From: Onthophagus taurus
Lineage: Eukaryota; Arthropoda; Insecta; Coleoptera; Scarabaeidae
Length of the DNA: 64,000 nt
Assembly (NCBI RefSeq): GCF_036711975.1
Contig: NC_091968.1
Coordinates: 29,497,001 to 29,561,000 of the forward strand
Direction of reading: 5' to 3'
Position 1 is the first letter of the stretch. Each line of letters starts with the position of its first letter. This document shows positions 47,053 through 58,100 of the stretch, piece after piece. Position numbers and translations under genes: made by a program. Under the pieces are notes generated by a model. The model saw only the letters and a program-made list of their open reading frames with translations. It made no database searches and had not been told where the DNA came from.

Positions 47053-48366
47053 TTAATTTCCCGTATTTGTCTCAATAGCAACATTAATCATATCATTCCC
47101 TAAGAAAAAATCTGTTGCAACAATGTTAGATTCTTTTCCCCATTCATCCCGAAACCATTTACTTAATTCTTTATTCGTTTCTTGAGCTAATTTTCTATTT
47201 GTTGTCCGTACAAAGAAAACATCAATAGGGCTAATCGTTAATTCGGCCATTAAAGCCCATAACGGATTAGAAATACTATTATGATTCTTTATTGACCTCC
47301 TCAAATACTCCTTTAATTCATCGACTTTACGTTTATCACCCCAATATTGATGCAAAGGTGTCCATAACCAAGAAAATTCTTTTGCTATGTTACGATGTCC
47401 ATAACAAATAATCAACGTTTTATTGCGTTGCCAAATTTCATCTAATGTTGGTCCTTTACCAACTTGGAGACCGTTTGGTGGTAAAGCTAAATGCCCCAAT
47501 TCTTTCTGAATAATATTAATTAACTGACGATGAAGTTTGTCTTCGAATTTAGTGGGGTAAGGAAATCGATGAAAATCTAGAATAATGATTTCTTTCGGTG
47601 CTAATCGCATAAAACTTGTTATTTCTTTTAATAAAGGTTCTAATTTAGTAATTCTCATCAAATCATGGTTGATAAAGAAGCCTTCGTTGGGATAATAACC
47701 AACTCGAAAATCTAAATATCTTATTCCGAAAACCAATTGGGTCCAAATATCTTTATCTTGGTTTAAAACGTAATGTTGTAAAAAACCGGGAATAAATCCG
47801 TAAGCTCCAGAGTTATGTGTACCTGGTATTAAAATCGTTCCGATACGCTTTTGTCCCAAAATTTTCCTACAAAACCACATTAAAAAAAGAAATAGAATGA
47901 AAATGATTTTTATTATTATTTTGATACCTTCAATACCTATTGTCGGACATCCACGTTGGTTGTATCTTTAAACAATCCGAATCTAAAAGGCCATTACCTC
48001 TAAAAGAAGCGATATAATAAGGAAAACAATGCGATCCAGGGCTTGTTATATTAATCCCTTCATAGTAATCCCAATCCCCAGGCAACCAAGGTGGATTAAA
48101 TTTAATTTTAGTCATGTAATAACCTTCGGGATAAATGTGTGCGTTTATTGATACTAAGGGACGTTCACCCATCTAAATAAAAGCGTATTAATAAAATTAA
48201 TTCAAAAATGTTGTGCTTTTTACCACAGTTTTTGGATTATAAGTGAATAATTCGATTCTTGATGGATAATCATCGAGGGAATCGCAATTTGTAACCCAAT
48301 TTAATTCGATAAAACCAGCTTCGAATGAAGATATTGTTATAAAAACTTTTCCACATTTAGAAATTG
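47053..48366 (-). CDS. PI-PLC X-domain protein (PLCXD-like), first exon missing
   Basis: Three exons join in frame: 48366-48224, 48172-47937 and 47866-47053, coding for about 396 aa plus an unseen N-terminus, since the first exon starts in phase 1 after a clear acceptor (CTCTTTTTAG). The X domain starts at GTILIPGTHNSGAY, whose His is the first catalytic residue. The second His is in FFINHDLMRI, preceded by FGIRYLDFRVGYY. APKEIIILDFHRFPYP and LIICYGHRN follow, typical of the family. The N-terminal 125 residues are a separate beta-rich extension found in insect relatives. These proteins lack the Y, C2 and PH domains of classic PLC; their substrate is not well known. A missing 5' exon likely holds a signal peptide. 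The gene ends 0.5 kb upstream of the SCAF start. Confidence 0.9.
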
Positions 48367-48734
48367 CTAAAAAGAGAAACGAATATAAGAACGATTTTTT
48401 TTATAATCAAAAAAATAATTAGAAATAAAGAAAATTTATTCAGTACTTGAGAGAAGTAGGGTTAGAATGTGTTGCTTTTAATGTATAGAGGGCGCTTTTT
48501 TATGAACTTTTTATATTTCGTGCTTTTTAAGTAGATTTCAGCGATATTTATCCATTAATTTCAGATTTAATCTAAAAGATTATATTAAAGTAAAAATTGG
48601 AATGTTAGGTTTATTTTAGATTTAAATTTATATTTATAGAAATTAATATTTTATTTATTTAAAAGTTGGCCAACGTAACGTTTCTACAGTCACGAGAATA
48701 TTCTGTGCTACAGTGAAAATGACTTAATAGCAAA
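48367..48734. other. Region upstream of the PLC-like gene, first exon not found
   Basis: AT-rich DNA. I looked on the minus strand for an ATG-led exon with a donor in phase 1 and did not find one. The exon may lie beyond the repeat cluster at 48.7-50.3 kb. Confidence 0.35.
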
Positions 48735-48847
48735 TAATAACAAATAAAACTAGACTAGCATTAGAACTAACAATAGATCCTAGAACTAGAATCATTCGGG
48801 TTTAGACGTCTTGAGAGACGTACGGCTAAATCCTGACGTTACTAGTT
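48735..48847. repeat. Palindromic TCTAGTTCTAGGTC family copy, interrupted
   Basis: ACTAGCATTAGAACTAACA, CCTAGAACTAGAATC and the hairpin CGGGTTTAGACGTCTTGAGA/CGTACGGCTAAATCC are present. The copy breaks at CTAGTTCTA (48842-48850), where the MITE pair begins, and resumes with GGTTTAATGCTTGTTCTGG at 49688. Confidence 0.7.
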
Positions 48848-48848
48848 C

Positions 48849-49687
48849 TATAGTTCATTTTTTTTCTATAATACCTGTCAATTTGTTGTAAAGTTGGCAA
48901 AATTAACAGGGAGTTTTGTTTTATCATGTTTTGAAGTAAATATGTCACATTGACGTTTGAGCTTTCGTTATTCAAAAAGAAAAAGTGCATAAAAAGTGTT
49001 GTGGGGTGTTTATTTGCCATTTACTTACCTAGAAAAGGTATTTTATTCTATTTAATTACTTTGTAGCACGTTTTTATAACAAATATGTACTTCGTCAAAA
49101 TCGTATTTATCTAAAAATTTATTAGTGTTTTAACCTCAACTAATTAGTTACTGAAAATGTTACTAAAAATCATGAAAACAACATAAATTTTATAAGGGTC
49201 CTAGATAATACCAACAGAAACCCTAAAAAATTTACATTGACAAGTATTATAGAAAAAAAAACGAACTATAGTTCATTTTCTTTTCTATAATACCTGTCAA
49301 ATTGTTGTAAAGTTGGCAAAATTAACAGGGAGTTTTGTTTTATCATGTTTTGAAGTAAATATGTCACATTGACGTTTGAGCTTTCGTTATTCAAAAAGAA
49401 AAAGTGCAGTAAAAGTGTTGTGGGGTGTTTATTTGCCATTTATTTACCTAGAAAAGGTATTTTATTCTATTAATTACTTTGTAGCACGTTTTTACAACAA
49501 ATATGTACTTCGTTAAAATCGTATTTATCTAAAAATTTATTAGTATTTTAACCTCAACTATTTAGTTACTGAAAATGTTACTAAAAATCAGGAAAACAAC
49601 ATAAATTTTATAAGGGTCCTAGATAATACCAACAGAAACTCTAAATAATTTACATTGACAAGTATTATAGAAAAAAAACGAACTATA
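48849..49687. mobile_element. Two tandem copies of a 418-bp MITE
   Basis: Each copy runs from TAGTTCATTTTTTTTCTATA (or the CATTTTCTTTT variant) to TATAGAAAAAAAACGAACTA, with inverted ends of about 30 bp. Copy 1 is 48849-49267, copy 2 49267-49687. They share the TA/TATA between them and differ by a few percent. The pair sits in the CTAGTTCTAGGT motif of the surrounding repeat, at a TA. Confidence 0.85.
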
Positions 49688-49813
49688 GGTTTAATGCTTG
49701 TTCTGGTGACAGTGATAGGCAGCTCTAGTTAGCATAAGATATCGCTATGTTGCAGTTTTTTAGTGCACTAAAACTAGAACTGACACAAGACCTAGAACTA
49801 GAATCATTCATTT

Positions 49814-50300
49814 TAAATGCATTTAAAACTTTTTGAGGTTATGTTACTTGTCAAACGAAATTAATAATTTTTATATTTATTATTTATTATACAGGAATTT
49901 CAAATAACTAGCAATATGCAGTAACCATAGTTACGAATGCAACATAGCATAATAGAACAGGCATTGGGTGGCTGCGTTGGGTGGTTTTGCAAAGGAAAAA
50001 TACCTACCACTGCTACTAGAACTAACACTATACTTAGAACCAAAAACATTCTGGTTTAGCCGTGCGTTTCTTAAGACGGCCGAAAACTCAGGGTTATGAT
50101 AAGGATGCTCCTTTTTTGCAAGCAAAATTTTTCCTTTGCAAAAGCACCCAATGCCTGTACTATTATGCTATGTTGCATTCGTAACTATGGTTGCTGCATA
50201 CATATATTGCGAGTTATATGAAATTCCCTGTATAATAAATATAAAAATTATTAATTTAATTTGACAAGTAACATAACCTCAAAAAGTTTTAAATGCGTCA
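49814..50300. mobile_element. Fold-back element with about 190-bp inverted arms
   Basis: AAATGCATTTAAAACTTTTT with GAGGTTATGTTACTTGTCAA and onward to AGGCATTGGGTG forms the left arm. The complement CACCCAATGCCT ... TTGACAAGTAACATAACCTC, then AAAAAGTTTTAAATGCG, forms the right arm. The centre (about 50010-50100) has ACTAGAACTAACAC and a TTAGCCGTGCGTTTCTTAAG hairpin of the palindrome family. Confidence 0.85.
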
Positions 50301-50871
50301 TTTTTAATATCGTTTTAATAACAACAAACTCAGTTTGTTAAATAAAGATTGTTATCGCAATTGAGAATATAAGGAATAACTTTAACATAAAAGTTACGTA
50401 AAATTAGAAATTTCTGCCTTTGTATTATAAATAAGAGGTCAAACGGGAAAGCTGATTGCTACAGAAAACTTTTTTGCGTTTTATTTGAAATTGTCAGTTT
50501 GGTCATTAAAAATCAAAATTTTAAGTATTAAAACTTTTAGTTAATAATGAAGAAATAAACGGTTATATAATTATTCAAATGATTTTAATAAACGCGTAAA
50601 AGAAAGTCTTACCTTCAACATGATAAAATAGAAAAATTAATACGAAATATGAACAAAAATGGTTTATTAAAGCACTCATTTTTATTATAAAGCACAAAGA
50701 TTACATTTCAGGCGTAAAATCACCACGACCGCAGTTAGTTTATAACTGAATAAAACGAGTGAGTAACGTGCAAATTACACAGAAGTGGCATTGAGTATTA
50801 AATCATTCACTCGTGAAAAGAGAACACACTCAAAATAGATTGAATAATAAGTTGTTTATTTATAAAAAAAA
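50301..50871. other. Upstream flank of the orphan gene
   Basis: AT-rich DNA; 50700-50870 is the likely promoter and 5' UTR of the gene at 50872. An alternative overlapping frame at 50813-51007 starts earlier but reads as Lys/Ile/Asn-rich, shift-related sequence and stops at once. Confidence 0.35.
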
Positions 50872-51756
50872 ATGGTTAATAAAAATGATAAAAAAAATAA
50901 ACATTCAAATGAAAACGAAGAAAATAACGATGATAACAAAAACAAAAAATTGGAAAATAAAAATGAAAGGCCTAATAGCTCACCCGCGATTCAAAATACA
51001 TCAATAGAACGTATTATTAGTCCAAAAAAGAATATAAGTAAATTAAGAAAAGAAGAGTTAATGTTAAAACAACAAAAACGTTCATCTCGGAAACGATCCG
51101 AGTTTAAAAACCAACGTTCGAGTATGTCACTTTTATCGTATTTAATATCCGAAGAAACAATACATGCTGCTAAAATTTGCGAGGATGAAAAAAGGAAACC
51201 ATCTTGTTTTGAAAACATTAACACAAACAATATTCCAGCCCAAAGGGGACATTTAGTAACAATAAATGAACCAGACGATCCATCACTTTCTTCATCTTCC
51301 AGAACAAATTATAAATACGACTCATTACCATCAACAGCAAAAAAATCATCAAAAATAAGCGTTGCTGATTCGGGAAAAATTCTTTCTTACCTTTTAAGCA
51401 CACAGTCTTTACCAAAAATGGCCGCAATAGTTGATGATGAAACAGAACCAAATGAATTGTTGTTGGGTTATCGTAATCGTAAAACGAACGAAATGAAATT
51501 AACTGTAGTTCCGGCGGATTGTTTTGTTATTTATCAAGAAGATGAACCGAGTAAAACATTTACAATTGTTATTATCGAGGAGGATCAGGATAAATCGGAA
51601 TTTGAATATCCTGTTTTGGAGAATAAATTAGAAAAAGAGAAAGATAATGATTTAACAGCTAAGAAATCTATACTTAAAGCAGTAAAAAATGAACCATTCG
51701 ATACCAGAGGTTTTAGTGGGTATATTAACCCAAGTTGGCCAAAGAAAAAGAATTAA
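50872..51756 (+). CDS. Lys/Asn/Ser-rich orphan protein (294 aa) with a duplicated motif
   Basis: A single 294-codon frame without introns. I do not recognise the family. Residues 1-35 are almost only Lys, Asn, Asp and Glu. Residues 55-82 are basic (KQQKRSSRKRSEFKNQ), nuclear-localisation-like. A short motif occurs twice: SLLSYLISEETIHAAKICED at 86-105 and KILSYLLSTQSLPKMAAIVD at 169-188, each followed by acidic residues. Residues 196-236 alternate hydrophobic and charged (LLLGYRNRKTNEMKLTVVPA, FTIVIIEED) and could be a small beta domain. The end is DTRGFSGYINPSWPKKKN. There is no signal peptide or membrane segment. The length, and the repeat in conserved phase, favour a real protein. It lies between the PLC-like and SLC6 genes, convergent with the latter. 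Confidence 0.65.
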   Translation: MVNKNDKKNKHSNENEENNDDNKNKKLENKNERPNSSPAIQNTSIERIISPKKNISKLRKEELMLKQQKRSSRKRSEFKNQRSSMSLLSYLISEETIHAAKICEDEKRKPSCFENINTNNIPAQRGHLVTINEPDDPSLSSSSRTNYKYDSLPSTAKKSSKISVADSGKILSYLLSTQSLPKMAAIVDDETEPNELLLGYRNRKTNEMKLTVVPADCFVIYQEDEPSKTFTIVIIEEDQDKSEFEYPVLENKLEKEKDNDLTAKKSILKAVKNEPFDTRGFSGYINPSWPKKKN

Positions 51757-52175
51757 ATGTATTACTAAAGATGAAATGAAATGAATGGTACGGTGTTATT
51801 TGACCTTATTTATTGTTACGGCTCAATTGAAATGATAACAGATTTGACCTCAAAGGTCAGGGATTAAGATTTTAGGATAATCAACATTTAAAAAAAATTT
51901 ATTGAGAAAAATTGCGTCTTAAATATTCCTAATATAATTATAACTATTTACCAATTTTAAGCTTTCACAAGTCTTTATAGTTTTGGTTTTTCAATAAATA
52001 TTTACATTAATTTACACATCTTTGATTTAAAATAATGTGAGATTAATTGTCGATTATTTTAAATCATATTTACATCTAAAATTAATGACTTTCAAAGTGG
52101 GAAGAACGAAAATATAAGAGATTGCAGCAAAAAAAATGGCACAGAATAAAACGTGTTAAAAAAATTCTTAATAAA
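51757..52175. other. Convergent 3' region
   Basis: The 3' flanks of the plus-strand orphan gene and the minus-strand SLC6 gene meet here. The sequence is AT-rich, with AATAAA-type signals on both strands (for example AATAAA near 51993). No gene is seen. Confidence 0.45.
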
Positions 52176-55100
52176 CTATATCACAGTATCACATATAGTT
52201 TTATCGTCAGTTACAAGGGAAGATTCCCCGATAGGAACAGCTGAATCAACCAAATTTTCCGCACTTAAAGAAGCAGTTCCAGTTTCGTTTCTTCTAAAAC
52301 TCCCCCTTAAAATATTCGCTACTTGAGCCGCTGTTAAACCATCCGTTGTCGTGTTCGAGGCGTTCGTCACGTAAACCGAAACTTGATTAACATTCTCTGA
52401 ACCAGTTTGGTTATTCATTTCAACTAAAACGGCGTTATAATCAGGTGGAGGTACCACCACGACTGTGCTTGATGATTCGGGGATGTTTGAGGAGGTTTGT
52501 CGTGAACTTCCTTCACCTAAAGCGTTTGCTATTCTTCGAACGCTCCTTCGAATACTTTGCCGAAGGAATTTTGCGATTCGGGCACCGGTTGCGGTGGTAT
52601 AAGATGGTGGGGGAGTATATTTTGGTGGAGGATCTTCCGAGCGGACTACTTCCGGTACAACAACGGATGTTGCCAAAATGGTTGAAGCGATTTCTTGTAT
52701 AGCCAAAGAATCCATGTGTTCTCCAAGTGGGGGACGGTATAAATATTGTATTCGCTAAAAAATAAAAACAAAATTCAAAAATAAACGCAATTAACACGTG
52801 TGTTATTAAAAATTAAAATACTGACATAATCTGCATCATCGTCGGGATAATCCTTAAGATATGCATAGGAAGCAACGTTATTTGTTAATAAAACGATTTA
52901 AAGTATTAATACACTTACGTCTAAGATATCTGGTGGTCCATTATTTAAATATCGATAACTTTGAATGACTGCAATTATCGGAATACACAAAACTGGTAAA
53001 AGTTGGATGATGGAACCAATTTGGCGCGCCCAAAGAGGCCAATATTCATCGGTTGGGGCATGGTGCCATATAAAGAGTTCCCGGAAATTACCATTTTTAA
53101 AAAAAGCCACGCAAAAAATCTGTTCAAAAATAAAACGTAATAAAAATTTGGTTATTATAAAAGTAATTACTCTATAAATTCAAAAAAATTTACTGGGGAT
53201 GAAAGTGGATAAACACAAGGGAAAGCTACAATATTACAACTTTAACGGAAAACGAAAGGGAAATAATGGAGATAAAGAGGTTTGGGATAGGAATAATGGG
53301 AATTAGTGAAGCGAAAAAGAACAGTCTATATTTTTCAGAAGTCCAAGAAAATACATGGAGCAAGAAGGGAGTAGGAATAATTATAACAGAGGAACTAAAT
53401 AAAAGAGTATACACCAGCAAGTTCATGAATTCTGGAATTGGGAATTGACCTAAACGAAAAGGTGATTATATTTTTACTCAAGTCTGCAGAAAACCTTTGA
53501 TAAATCCAGAGAACAAGAAGAGGAAGTAATCTCCTTATAAATCCCATTATAAAATGGAAGACTGGAATGTGAGGTAATGATATACACAAGGGGGGAGGAT
53601 TGATTGGCAACACAATGTGGAATCAGAGGAGGTAAGATAAATATACGTTTGTGGCGCACACTGGGCTGAATCCCAGTTCTAGCTGGACAAAATTATTTTA
53701 TGGGCTTAACAAGGGCTAGAATAGCTTAAAAAAATAATAAAAAAATATATATATAAAGGAAAAAGTAGGTGTTTTAGTTCTCAGAACAAAATTTTGAGGC
53801 TTTTTCACATATTTTTTATGAAAAAAATAGTATAAAATAAAATGGAACGATTAAATCCTCCATCCAATCAGGATTTAGGCCTGGGTATAGTTGTGCAACC
53901 GCACTTTCGACAATTATTGATGATGTTATGTCTGCAACGGACAATGGCGCGGCTACTGTTTTGGTTTTACTTGACTTCTCTAAAGCGTTTGACACTATTA
54001 ATCATCAACTTCTCTTAGCAATTCTTCATTATATTGGGTTCAATAATACAGCCTTAAATTTTTTTAATAATTATCTGTGCGGGAGAAGTCAGTATGTGGT
54101 TATTGATAATGATGTGCGGATCCTGCCGTATTGAGGTCTGGTGTGCCGCAGGGCTCTACATTGGGTCCCCTTTTGTTCACAATCTATACGTCTCAAATGT
54201 TGATCTTTGACCGCTTTTGCTCAAAATTTCATATCTATGCGGATGACACACAACTTTACCACAGCTTTAGCTCAAATAATGTGCTAGAGTCTGTTGTAGA
54301 TGTAAACAATGATCTAGATAAATTTTTAAATATTACTAAGAAACATGGTCTTTTGTTAAATGGGAATAAATCGGTCTATATGGTGTTCGGGGGTAGGGAA
54401 TCCAAAGCGCTTGTCAGCAATATGGCCCATATCTTTATAGATGGAATTGAATTGGAGAGGAAGGTCTGTGTCAAGGATCTTGGTCTTTACATTGACGACA
54501 GTTTAAGGTTTACACGTAACACAAGTGAACTGATCAGGCGTGCTTACGCAAAATTGAAAATGCTGTTTGCTCATAGGCCGATATTAAAAAGAATCTTTGC
54601 GAGTCTGTAATTTTATCCAACTTTACATACTGTGACACAATTTACGGCCACTGCCTGTTGACTGATGATGCGCGACGTATTCAGGTAGTTCAGAATTCTT
54701 GTATTCGTTTTATATTTGGTATACGCCGACGTCAGAGAGTATCGTATAAGCTGGGGGAGTTGAAGTGGCTGAGTATGTCAAGTCGTCGTCGGTTACATTT
54801 TGGTTGTTTTCTTTATAAAGTTGTGTCAAGTAAACTACCACCTTACCTCACAAACAAAATTACTTACAGAACGGATATTCATAATATTAATGTACGGCGT
54901 AAGGACCTCATTGACATTCCTCGTCACCGTACCCAATTGTTCAAGAGGTCTTTTAGTTATAACGCGGCATGTATTTTGAATAAGTACAGTCTGCTTTTTG
55001 CTCAACCATCGTTTCGCACTTTTAAAGAGTCTCTGCGTCTTAAATTGCTTAATGACTAGCGCGTCGTTCTACCTTCAACTCGAATTAGTGTATATATATA

Positions 55101-58100
55101 TATATATTTTTTCTTTTTAGTTTGTTAGGGATATTTATTAATTTTTATTTGTTGAGGCTCCTCATTTTTTATATTTTTTTCGTTTTTTACTTATCGGCCA
55201 CGATAATTGTTTCAGGTTGAATTTAATTTTGATTTGTTATTACTTTATTTTGTTTTTTTTATATATTTCTTTTTTTTTGTGTATGGGATTTCCAGGAAGA
55301 CCAGGACGCCATAATTTGGCTTTCTGATGGAAATACCCTTTGGCAAACTCTATACTTAGTTATTTTAATGTATTACCTATATTGTATTGTTATGCCAATA
55401 AACTATTATTATTATTAAATAAATGCTAATTTAGTTTCTAGTAAAAGGAAGAACTATTTTTAAAAAAATTCTAAATCCGAATCATCTTCAAATTCGCTTG
55501 GAGAATTCTTCTCCGCTTCGTTATGCTGCTCATCAACTGCCTCAGGACTCAGCTCCTTCAACGATATTAAAATCATGTGCACTAAGTCTTCACAGGTTTT
55601 TATATATGAGAGGACTTTCTAGTGTGCTGGGCTCTGAATCACCTCATGTTCTTATTCCTTGCCTTCTGTGCCTCCTCTCAAAGCTGTCCTATTAGAACAA
55701 GATCATGTTTGATGGCTAAAGAGTCATGTAAAAGGATTTTATCTAGGAATGTACAGAATGCCTCATAGCCATATAGCGCCACAAACAGTTTGGTAAATGT
55801 TTTTCTTCTTGTCATTGTCTTAGTGAACAATTTGAGAAAGTTGTTTTATAAATACCAGAAGAATATATAAGCTTATCAGCGGCTTCATCTACATGCTTAA
55901 AAAATCGGCGGAACACGTCCCACTTCCTTGAACAACATACTTTGTCCACTTATACAGTGTGTGCGCTGGAAGGCTTCCTGTATCAGCCATCAATGACCTC
56001 AAAAACTCTCAGGATATCACGCTTTACGTAAATTATCCTTTTTCTTGCAATTTTAGTTCTCTATATTTTATCCGCCATCTTGATTTTTGACCCCAGATTT
56101 TTAATCAGCACCTCAAAAGATCCCCCCAATACCAAGTTTTATAAAAAAAATCAAGAGAAAATGAAATAGTGTTATCAGTTTTAATTGAAAATTTTTTTTT
56201 ATCTCAATTATGGCACTCTTTCTTTGAATATATTATTAACTATATCATAATAAAGAAATTCTCAAAATTTGAAGTCAATATCATCTAATGAAAAAAAGCC
56301 TTGAGCAAAATTTGTGGGGGGAAAGAATAGCAGAAGTTAGGAAGAAGAGATTCTAGCAGATATAAAGGAATTAGCCAGAAACCAGAGGTAGTGGAAGAAG
56401 TGGATAGAGAAATAGGAAAAGATTTATCTGACGTCATAACGATCAGGAGAAGAAAATAAAAGTAATTACCATTAAAACAACGGGTAAAATAACGTTCCAA
56501 ACGAAGGATAATAAAGCTGGGGCCCAACTATAAACACAAGAAGGTGATGAGTGTTTAAAAAGAGCTGTAACAACAGTATCTCCACTATAAGGTCTTCCTC
56601 GGACCATAAAAACAGCGATTATTTGTAATAGTATTACGAGAATTAACCACCAAAGTCCTCCAATTGTAACATCAAGGAAATAAACGACATAAACTCCAAG
56701 CTAAAAATACAATTTTTAATTATATAATTTTAATTGTTAATTAACATACTTCTGTAGTCATTGGTAATCCTAAAACAAATCCGCACGTACAACTAAAAAA
56801 TGTAATTGTTGTTTCCCACGATTTCAGTACTTTAGCTTTAATAGCCATGATTCCAGTGATGACGCAATGCCAAATAGCTAATTGTTGAGCGATTCCAAAT
56901 AAAATCAAGATAAAATAAAATAAAACGGCCCAAAACGGTGAAATTTTTTCCGAACCCAACAAAGCAAATGTTGCTGGAATCAATTCTGTGGCAAATCGTA
57001 AAACTTGATACCCGCTTTCTGTTGTTGTATCCATCCCGGGTTTTAATACTTTCTCACCAAGGATGTAAGAATTATGTCCCATATATCTTAAAGGAGTTGA
57101 TCCTGAATTTCCAGGTAAATTATCCCTTAACGGTCTTAAAAAACCATAAGATGACATTTTTTCTAAAAAAAAAAAATGTTTTAATTTGTTTCAAATTAAT
57201 TTTATAAATAATTACCAAAAGAATTCGGTTGATAAACATATCCATAAGAATGTAAAATTTGCACACAGGTATTCGCCAAAAAAGCAACCAAAATTAAAAT
57301 GCTAAACGTTAAAACTGCAATTAAACTCGAATCCCTTTGCAATAAGTGTTTATTTTTATTATGCGAAGCCAATTGCATAACCGCAGCGCTTAATAAACCC
57401 CAAGTTAAAAAGGTTTCTTGTCCGGCGGCAACCCAACTTTTCGAATTTAAGAAAAATTCGCCCCACGAAGTCTCAGGGAAAACGATGTGAATGTATTCCG
57501 GCGGCATCATTCCCAATAATTTCGCACAGAAAATAAACATAGCGAACACAGGAAGTAACGTAAATACAAAAACAACTTTCCCGTAAGATCTGAGACCTTT
57601 ACTTAATGATACGAAAACAATCATCCAAACAACAGCTAAATTAAAAGCAGGTTGAAACTTTATCGTTCCGTAAACGTTTCCGTAAACTAAGTTTGTTCGT
57701 TGGTAAACTACGCCGCTTAAGTAATCCGGAATTGTATCCGAAAGTTTAAATGATGTATTTAAAGGTTGATCTGAAAATAATTAAAATAATTTTATATTTG
57801 ACGTTTAAATTTTCTTTTTTTTAAGTTGTCGAACCTTACGTTGTCATTGGGAATATAACCTCAAATAACAACGAGAACAAGGTAAGGTTTATTTTATTAA
57901 TTAAAACATAATTACCTTTTCTGTATTGCATGAAAGGTTCTGCCCATCGATATTTATCCATTTTTGTTATAAAACTATCCCGGAAATAAACAAACATCCA
58001 TGAAACTCCTGTTATACTATAAAGTCCAATTAAAGCTTGTGAAACTAATAATGAGACACCGACGCCTTGAAAAAGAGGTGAAATTCTCCACATATCAATA

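Larger units (their letters stand above)
53171..56455 (+). mobile_element. Composite retroelement insertion in SLC6 intron 5
   Basis: A perfect 14-bp duplication, ATAAAAGTAATTAC, lies at 53157-53170 and 56456-56469. The right copy begins exactly at the 5' splice site of exon 5 (minus strand GTAATTACTTTTAT). Inside, on the plus strand, are an endonuclease-domain relic (about 53195-53450), a second LINE with a recognisable RT (53863-55059) ending in ATTATTATTATTAAATAAA near 55415, a degenerate minus-strand protein relic (55480-55960) and a last LINE-like stretch (56290-56450). Removing it leaves a 51-bp intron. Confidence 0.88.

Noticed and set aside
47867..47880. Start codon ATG of the long PLC-like frame (MWFC...)
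   Set aside because: These codons are intronic; the acceptor GTTTTGTAG and the phase of the previous exon show the exon begins at 47866.
55480..55960. Minus-strand protein relic (HDSLAIKHDLVL, HVDEAADKLIYSSGI)
   Set aside because: Looks like a transposon-derived remnant but is too decayed to assign to a family, so it is only mentioned inside the composite insertion.
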